This document shows positions 45,906 through 64,000 of a stretch of DNA of 64,000 nt, piece by piece. Positions within the stretch are counted from its first letter, which is position 1, and each line of letters opens with the position of its first letter. The stretch comes from Myotis daubentonii (lineage: Eukaryota; Chordata; Mammalia; Chiroptera; Vespertilionidae): the NCBI RefSeq assembly GCF_963259705.1, contig NC_081844.1, positions 18,399,715 through 18,463,714 on the forward strand. Reading direction: 5' to 3'. The position numbers and the translations under genes were made by a program. A model generated the notes under the pieces. The model saw nothing but the letters and a program-made list of their open reading frames with translations, was not told where the DNA came from and made no database searches.

Positions 45906-46418
45906 TAAAGCCTACCCCTCAGCAGGCCCCGCCCACTCCCACCCGCCAATCAAGAGGCGCCGTGAAGGCGCTTTGCTAGGGCACTGGTCGCTGGTCGCAG
46001 GCGGACTTAACTCTTTTGTGGCAGAAGCACAGCTGCTGGCGGGATGGAAGGACGCCCAGGTGCCCTTGAAGTCTGGAGGGGCAGAGTTGGGTCGTGATGG
46101 GTGGGTCACACCTGCTATGGGTCCCGGCCTGGGAGGGGACGCGCCTCTGCCGCCTGCCCCTATCCATCCCTGGAGGGGTGGGCTGCAGTCAAGCAGAATT
46201 TCAGCAGAGGTAGGGCAGTCAAGGCATACTTTGGAATCCAGGGCTGGTAGTGGATCCAGGGGCAGCTTATGTGTGTTTTTTAAGGTCACCCAGCTTGGCG
46301 TTTTCTGCTGAATTTCCAGGCCTAGTCCCTGAGTCCCCACATGGAGTGTGACCCAGTGGAGCCCTCCCTCCCCCAGTCACTCAGTCCTTGGGACACAGGC
46401 AGGCAGGTCTCCAGAACA

Positions 46419-46424
46419 TTTATT
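46419..46424 (-). terminator. NDUFA13 polyadenylation signal (AATAAA)
   Basis: The minus strand reads GAATAAATG 38 bases past the NDUFA13 stop codon. The spacing is typical for this short-3'-UTR gene. Confidence 0.8.
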
Positions 46425-46461
46425 CACTCCATGGGCAGGGGGCGAGGTCCAGCGGCATTCC

Positions 46462-58374
<11,913 letters not shown>

Positions 58375-58796
58375 ACCCGGAATTCCCACATACCCGCCGT
58401 CCCTAGCACTGCGCAAGCGCGGCCACACGCGAGAAGCGCGCTTCCAGAGTCCCGCGAAGCCGCCGCGCACCAATGCGCATGCGTCCTTTCCCCTTTCCTT
58501 CTCTCTCCACGGCGGGGGCCACAGTGGCCCCTGTTTGGAATCTAGTTCCTCCTCCACGAACCGGAGAGCACATGCGCGTCCTCGATTCCCCCGCAAGAAG
58601 GCCCCGGGAGGGGGCGAGACCAGAGGATGCTGAAGCAATGCGCCTGCGCAGACTGAGCGACTGCTCTGCGGTCGGAGGAGGCTGCCAGGTAGAGCTGCCC
58701 ACTAGGGGACGCACGCTGAGTGCATCCGTTCCCAGCCTGCCTCGCAGGCCGCCGCGGGACGGCGCGCCCCGGGGCGCCACCCGCGTTGTGATTTGC

Positions 58797-58802
58797 AATA
58801 AA
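58797..58802 (+). terminator. TSSK6 polyadenylation signal (AATAAA)
   Basis: TTTGCAATAAACTCG lies about 420 bases after the TSSK6 stop, in GC-rich 3' UTR. It is the first AATAAA after the stop codon on the plus strand. Confidence 0.75.
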
Positions 58803-59129
58803 CTCGCTCTACCTCGCACCTGGCTCTAGCAATGCCGCCCTTTTACGGAGCGGGGAGAGGGGGTCGCTCCCCGGAAGGCAGGCGCGGGCGCCCCTTTTTA
58901 GAGAAAGGTTAAGGTTCTTGCTCCAGTTCTCAAAAGGGAGTTGTGGGATTCGAACCCGTACATTTGGGGATCCCCCCAGCCTGGGAAGAGTCGAAGGGAC
59001 TTTGACTTTGAGGTCGTTCCCAGGGTCGTGATGGTCCTGGGAATAGAAATGTTGGGCTAGGGAGCAAAGACCCAGCACCCTTCTCATGTTTTAAGAAGGG
59101 GATGGCGTGGGTAGGTGGGGAGACCGTCT

Positions 59130-59225
59130 CGAAATCAACTGAGCATTTACAGATAAGGAAATTGATGCCCACATAGATGTCACTGCCCATGAACACAGCT
59201 GGGATTTGAACCCAGATTTAGCTGA
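59130..59225 (+). mobile_element. MIR SINE
   Basis: ACAGATAAGGAAATTGATGC and ACAGCTGGGATTTGAACCCAG are the MIR core and B-box-bearing end. A second short MIR piece (GCAGATGAGGAAACAGGCTA) lies at 59933-59975. Confidence 0.7.
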
Positions 59226-60169
59226 AGTAGGATAGGGAGGTGGTGGAAGCTCTCCTTAGTGAGGGCCCCTTCCTTAGTGAGGGTAAGAGTCTGGAGGGAA
59301 AGTCAAGGGTGGGGCATAAGTCCACTGGACCAGCTGATTTGTTCAATTCATGCATTTATTGAACTCCTTCTGTATACCAAGCTTTGGGACTCAAGAAGCT
59401 TAGATCCATCCCTGCCTTCAGTGAAGAGGCAAAAGTCAAGTAAAAAAATTGCATGGAAATCTTTTTAAAATTGTAAGTTGTGCTAAATGCTGGGGGCGGG
59501 GAGTGGGGTGGAGGATGCCTGAGGGATTGAAGGAGATATCTGAACTGAACCCTTAAGGAATCAGACACTGGAAATAGTGGAAAGTGTTTCATGAGTTCCC
59601 AAAAAGGATGGAGCTGGTGTGTTTGAGTAATGCCAGGAAGCCCCTGTGGCTGGAATGGAAAGGAGGTGGAGAGGTAAATGTGTATGTCTGGAGAGGGGAC
59701 CCCATATGGCCTGGGGGAGTTTGAGGGTTATTTTGTTATGAAGTTACTGGTATGGGAAACATCTCCCTAAACCGTAATCCTGCCTGCTTCCATCTGAAGC
59801 CCATGACCAGTTTAAGGGGACTATGCCCCAACCCTGCTCATTCACTCTCCATGGCTCTCAGGTGCCCTGGGGATTAAGTGCCAGCTCTCCTCTCACCCCC
59901 TTGAAATAGGCTGTGATCCCAACCCCTCGTTTTGCAGATGAGGAAACAGGCTAAGAGAGGGGAAGTGCCTTGCCTCCATCTGGCTTTTTCACATCTGAAT
60001 TGAGACAGAAAAACCAACATTTTGGTTTACACTAGAAGGGTGCCTTTCCTTCCCTGGACCATATCTCAGGCTCTGCACCTGGAAAATGGGGGCAGAAACA
60101 CATCCTTGGGGTTGTTGGAAAGGGCTGCGGTTTACTGGAGGACTGCACCTCGATCCTTCTCAAAGCTCC

Positions 60170-60420
60170 CACTTCACTCAGAATAAAACCCACATCCTCA
60201 CCCATCTTCCTCACTGGCCAGCCACACTGCCTTTCTCATCCTCCACCTGCCAGGCTTGGTCACACCTCTGAGACTTTTCACTGGCTGTTCCCACTCCCAG
60301 CAATACTTTCCCCCTTTTCATTCAAGACTTGGCCTACAAGTTCACCTCCTTGTCATTCCATTCTTTTCCCTCTTTGCCAGTCATAGGTTCAATCCCATTG
60401 CCTGGGGTGTGGCACATGCC
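60170..60420 (+). mobile_element. L2 fragment between TSSK6 and the GATAD2A side
   Basis: CAGAATAAAACCCACATCCT, ACTTTTCACTGGCTGTTCCC and TCAAGACTTGGCCTACAAGT are L2 blocks in order. Confidence 0.6.
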
Positions 60421-61435
60421 TTTTTCTGTTCCTCACTAATGAATGTGCATGAGCAATGGGGCCAAGATACTCTTCCACCCCATGGCCATAGAGCCAGCTT
60501 AGTTTAGAAGGGACAAAATCTCAGGGAACCCGGTGGGTGTACCATTTGTTAGCTGGAGAAACAGACTCACCCCTGGGTCCGCTGAGGAACCTGTGGCTGA
60601 TCAGCAGACTCACTTGAGGGCTGAGTGCAGAGCCCCTAAGAAAGCACTTCATAAGTGCATTTCCCGCAGCCAGTACTAGAGCGTGGGGCATCAGTAAGGA
60701 CGTCACAGGTAGACTGTCTGGGTTTGGGTTTAATTTCTGTTACCAGTCATGCCTGCTCAGGTGAAACTGAGCTGGCTGTTGGGAAGGGCAATTAGCACCC
60801 ACCACCAGAGGCAGGGATGCTTCAACAACAAAAACAAGAACCAGAAAGAAAAAGAAAAAAAAAAGGAAGCACCCAGGAAAACACTGGTAACAGACTACCC
60901 AAGTGATCAAGTGATCACAGGTCTCAGTATGAAAAACCTGAAACAGTGTCAACCTCTATAAACAAATTTTCACAAGCAATTGTTCATTTCAGGGCCTGGC
61001 TGGGGGGCTCCATCTGTACTTAAAACCTGAATCTGTAACGCTGTGTCCTGCAGCAAAGACTAAGGGGAGCCACGCCTGAAATCACTCTGGAAAAACCACG
61101 CAGGGTGGAAACTGGAAGGGGCTAAGAGCCAGCCCAAAGGGAAAACCCATTGGCGTCTCAGCCACTCCCCAGGCCACAGAGCTCCTGGTTTTGGTGGGGA
61201 TGGAGGCTCAGAGGTGAGAGCACAGTGCCCAGCTGGGGAGGACTCCCCCCACATGGTTAGTGAAGCCCGAAGGAAACCCAAGAAGCAGATTTCTTACCCT
61301 TTGCTTCCACCTTAACAAAGGGTCGGTCACTCTGCTGCCCTTTCCCAGTTCCTAACCTGCCCCGTACATGGACTAAACAAAGCAGGAAAACCAGAGCCGA
61401 GGGACAAAAGAAAAATATAGCCAACACATCATTTC

Positions 61436-61441
61436 TTTATT
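61436..61441 (-). terminator. Candidate GATAD2A 3' end (minus-strand AATAAA)
   Basis: By human synteny the gene beyond TSSK6 in this direction is GATAD2A, transcribed towards TSSK6. The minus strand has AATAAA here, followed upstream (61442-61650) by AT-rich sequence of 3'-UTR character. No GATAD2A coding exon was recognised within the window, so this assignment rests on gene order only. Another minus-strand AATAAA at 63843-63848 is an alternative. Confidence 0.28.
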
Positions 61442-61669
61442 GTGCTTCAGATCTAAAACTTCCTTGTGACATCATGTATAGCCATTTATTCCAGCCTCTG
61501 TTTATGGAACTTTTATTCTCGTTTGGTGGTCAACTTTTTGGTTTTACATTATCATCAAAGATTTAGTCAAAGTAAATAGAAGTGACCCACCTCCCCAAAT
61601 CTACCTCCCTGCACTAGTGTAACTGTTTATTATACTTTGCTAAAGATTATAAAACTTTAGCTGTCATTT

Positions 61670-61884
61670 AAAAAATATCTATTTTTCATTATTTCAGAGA
61701 GGAAGGGAGAGGGAGAGATAGAAACATCAATAATGAGAGAGAATAATAGATAAGCTATCTCTTGCACACACCCCACTGGGGATCGAGCCTGCAACCCAAT
61801 CATGTGCCCTTGACTAGAACTGAACCCAGGACCCTTCAGTCCGCAGGCTGATGCTCTATCCACTGAGCCAAACCAGCTAGGGCA
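61670..61884 (-). mobile_element. Ves SINE
   Basis: Target duplication TAGCTGTCATTT at 61658 and 61885. The same word occurs a third time at 63654. Confidence 0.95.
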
Positions 61885-61958
61885 TAGCTGTCATTTTAAT
61901 AAAAGCTCGGTTGGAGATCTTTAGGCAAATGTCATGTGCAGCATATAACCTGGCTTCA

Positions 61959-62000
61959 GACAGACAGACAGACAGACACACACACACACACACACACACA
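61959..62000. repeat. (CAGA)n(CA)n microsatellite
   Basis: Five CAGA units grade into about twelve CA units. Confidence 0.95.
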
Positions 62001-62837
62001 ACCCTATGGTGCAACAGCAAAGACCATTCCCATTACAACCTTGTGATGAGAATGCTTATATAACTCCCCCCCTTGTCTCTGCCCATAGGAGAGATGTGTG
62101 GGACACAAGAGCAGGGCAGGGCTGTACTCAATAGCCTTTCATTTTCTCTGCACCTTTTGCTTCAAGATCTTGGGAGGAGAGTGAATCAGAGGCCCCTGGA
62201 GAAGGGCCATTCTCTGCCTTGTCAAAGGTGTGGTCCTGACTTCACAGTTGGGACAATGAGGACCAGAGTCCCCCATGACATGGTCAGAATGGCCAAAGCC
62301 ATGAGCAGCTCCAAGGGGGCATGCATGTCTGTGAACATACGCATATGCACTTGGCCATTTCAAACCTGCTTCTCCACCAAAACGGGGAATAAGCTTTGTG
62401 AACCCCACACCCCAGTCCACAGAATGACTGACATTTCTAAGTTTCTAGTTGCTGTCAGAGGTCTGTGTCCCAGATAACTAGGGACCATTAAAATTGTCAT
62501 TTGAGCCTAGGGGCTCCTACATTCTCACTGCTTCTGGAAACCAGGTCTTCTCAGCCCCGACACTTCTGGGGGAAACCAGGACCCCAGCCCCGTGGCAGAT
62601 TTTTCAGGGGGTGAATTTTGCTGCTGAGAGAACACACTGTTAACATCCTTTCCTAGTATATTCAAACCCCACACCCAGAGAGGTATTTAACAATGCTTGT
62701 CTGAAACATCTTCAAGTCCATCACATAAATACCCATTTAGGGCTTATCACAGATGTTACAATGCAAAGTGGGAAACTGAAGAAAAAGGGGGGAGGGTGTG
62801 GAATTTTAAAATGGCAGAAATGAACTAAAGACTAAAG

Positions 62838-62872
62838 CAAGCATGTCAAAGGCCGCAAGTTTGACATGCTTG
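62838..62872. mobile_element. 35-bp hAT footprint or micro-MITE
   Basis: CAAGCATGTCAAA and TTTGACATGCTTG are perfect 13-bp inverted repeats separated by nine bases. The flanks are a perfect 8-bp duplication GACTAAAG (62830-62837, 62873-62880). Ends and duplication length fit a hAT element that lost almost its whole interior. Confidence 0.8.
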
Positions 62873-62961
62873 GACTAAAGCCTCTCACGTTCTTGCCCTT
62901 AAAAAAAAAACTTTTAAAGCAGTTCACTGTCCTTTATTACTATCCTGTAGATGGCCCCCCA

Positions 62962-63396
62962 AAATTTTAAAACATATTTTTATTGATTTCTTTTTAAAAA
63001 AATATTTTTATTGATTTCAGGGAGGGTGAGAGAGAGAGAAACATCAGTGATGAGAATCACCAATTGGCTGCCTCCTGTACATCCCCAACTGGGGATCAAG
63101 CCCGCATCCCGGGCATGTGCCCCTGACCGGAATCGAACCTGGGACCCCCTTCAGTCCGCAGGCTGACGTTCCATCCACTGAGCCAAATTGGCTAGGGCTA
63201 TTGATTTCAGAGAGGAAGGGAGAGGGAGAGATAGAAACATCAATGATGAGAGAATAATTGATAGGCTGCTACCTGCAGCCCGCCCCCATTAGAGATGAGC
63301 CCACAACCTGGGCATGTGCACTGACCAGGAATTGAACTGTGATCTCCTGATTCATAGGTTTGACACTCAACCACTGAGCCACACCAGCTGGGCTTG
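62962..63396 (-). mobile_element. Outer, older Ves SINE
   Basis: Left piece 62962-62989, right piece 63200-63396 ending CCACACCAGCTGGGC. The two pieces join at the TTGATTTC word. Confidence 0.9.
62990..63199 (-). mobile_element. Ves SINE nested in another Ves SINE
   Basis: Inserted after TTTTTATTGATTTC of an older copy; ATTGATTTC is duplicated at its right edge (63200). Confidence 0.9.
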
Positions 63397-63856
63397 CCCC
63401 CTTTTTAAAAAGTTACATTTCCATCATAGTAAGTTGTCCTTGATGGGAATGTGCCTGGGGATGCTGGGCTGGATGGAGAAGGCAAAGCCAGGGCCTGGCT
63501 GTCCTGTCCTCCACCTGAGGTGGTCTGGCCCAGCAAGGTGAGGTAAGAGGTGGTTCCTGAGTGTGGCTGAGCCAAGTTCTGATGAGGCTGGGGATCAACA
63601 TATGCCTCAAGTCACAGACCCAGTCAACCTGGATGGGAAGGTGGTGGACACTTTAGCTGTCATTTTAATAAAATGACAGTGCATGAGTGACTTTGGCCCA
63701 GACACCTGATTCAGTTACTGCATAGAACTGAGGTCTGTTTGCTGGGAGTGGCCAGCTCAGTCTCCTTGTTGGACGATTTGGAGTTTGGCCCATGTAACTG
63801 AACAGAGAGGGCTAACAGCTCAGGGTAGTATATAAGACGGGTATTTATTTACCAGG

Positions 63857-63876
63857 TGTGTGCGCGCGCGCGCGCA

Positions 63877-63935
<59 letters not shown>
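63857..63935. repeat. (GT)(GC)n(AC)n microsatellite
   Basis: GTGTGTGCGCGCGCGCGCGC is followed by about 32 CA dinucleotides. Alternating purine-pyrimidine throughout. Confidence 0.97.
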
Positions 63936-64000
63936 GAAATAGAAATGCTTGCACACTCTTTGAGTTTTTGGTGTATAAGCACATCCTTTCCCCACATTCC

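Larger units (their letters stand above)
58803..61435. other. Convergent intergenic region between TSSK6 and the GATAD2A side
   Basis: Holds MIR and L2 fragments (listed separately) and otherwise unassigned sequence. The flanking genes converge here, so no promoter is expected and none is seen. Confidence 0.5.
61442..64000. other. Possible GATAD2A 3' UTR or flank, repeat-interrupted
   Basis: AT-rich sequence with three Ves SINEs, a hAT footprint and two microsatellites. A 20-bp exact direct repeat (61885-61904 and 63654-63673) brackets 1.75 kb. No coding exon recognised. Confidence 0.4.

Noticed and set aside
58930..58960. GGGATTCGAACCCGTA as a tRNA B box
   Set aside because: No matching acceptor stem or A box nearby; most likely an eroded MIR piece.

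Overview
The window is mammalian genomic DNA from a vespertilionid bat. The support is about 30 tRNA-derived Ves SINEs, three HeliBat rolling-circle transposons, three SPIN-type hAT elements and several other short hAT elements with 8-bp target duplications. This repeat mix is known from vesper bats and is not expected together in other mammals. It is an assembly piece with one 200-base N gap.

Genes lie in the right half and match the human 19p13.11 block in reverse orientation. In order: CILP2 (minus, 8 coding exons, 30.3-37.5 kb), YJEFN3 (minus, 6 coding exons, 38.2-45.9 kb), NDUFA13 (minus, 5 coding exons, 46.5-56.7 kb) and TSSK6 (plus, one exon, 57.6-58.4 kb). I joined every exon by GT-AG or GC-AG boundaries and checked phase. 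This gives open frames of 1139, 249, 144 and 273 residues. NDUFA13 and TSSK6 are head to head across a GC-rich divergent promoter. The three minus-strand genes are closely spaced and head to tail. The genes are unrelated in function: a secreted cartilage-matrix glycoprotein, a YjeF-N domain protein, a complex I subunit and a sperm kinase. They share only synteny.

The left 30 kb has no confident functional gene. It should hold the 3' end of PBX4 by synteny, but only one weak, apparently frameshifted last-exon candidate was found near 16.4 kb. It also holds a TMA7 processed pseudogene, L1/L2 pieces, an LTR-like remnant, Ves SINEs and hAT and HeliBat elements. To the right of TSSK6 (58.8-64 kb) no coding exon was recognised; by synteny this should contain the 3' end of GATAD2A on the minus strand.

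The most unusual signal is a 70-codon stretch inside a hAT-like element at 12.3-12.5 kb. Its translation looks like the carboxy-terminal part of an arthropod-type non-LTR reverse transcriptase, which would be a molecular trace of cross-phylum transposon movement. Other points of note: a lineage-specific early stop in CILP2 with the ancestral stop still in frame, a probable GC-AG intron (or 3-residue insertion) in YJEFN3, duplicated TGACG sites upstream of TSSK6, two tiny hAT footprints (61 and 35 bp), and a stack of four transposons in NDUFA13 intron 1.
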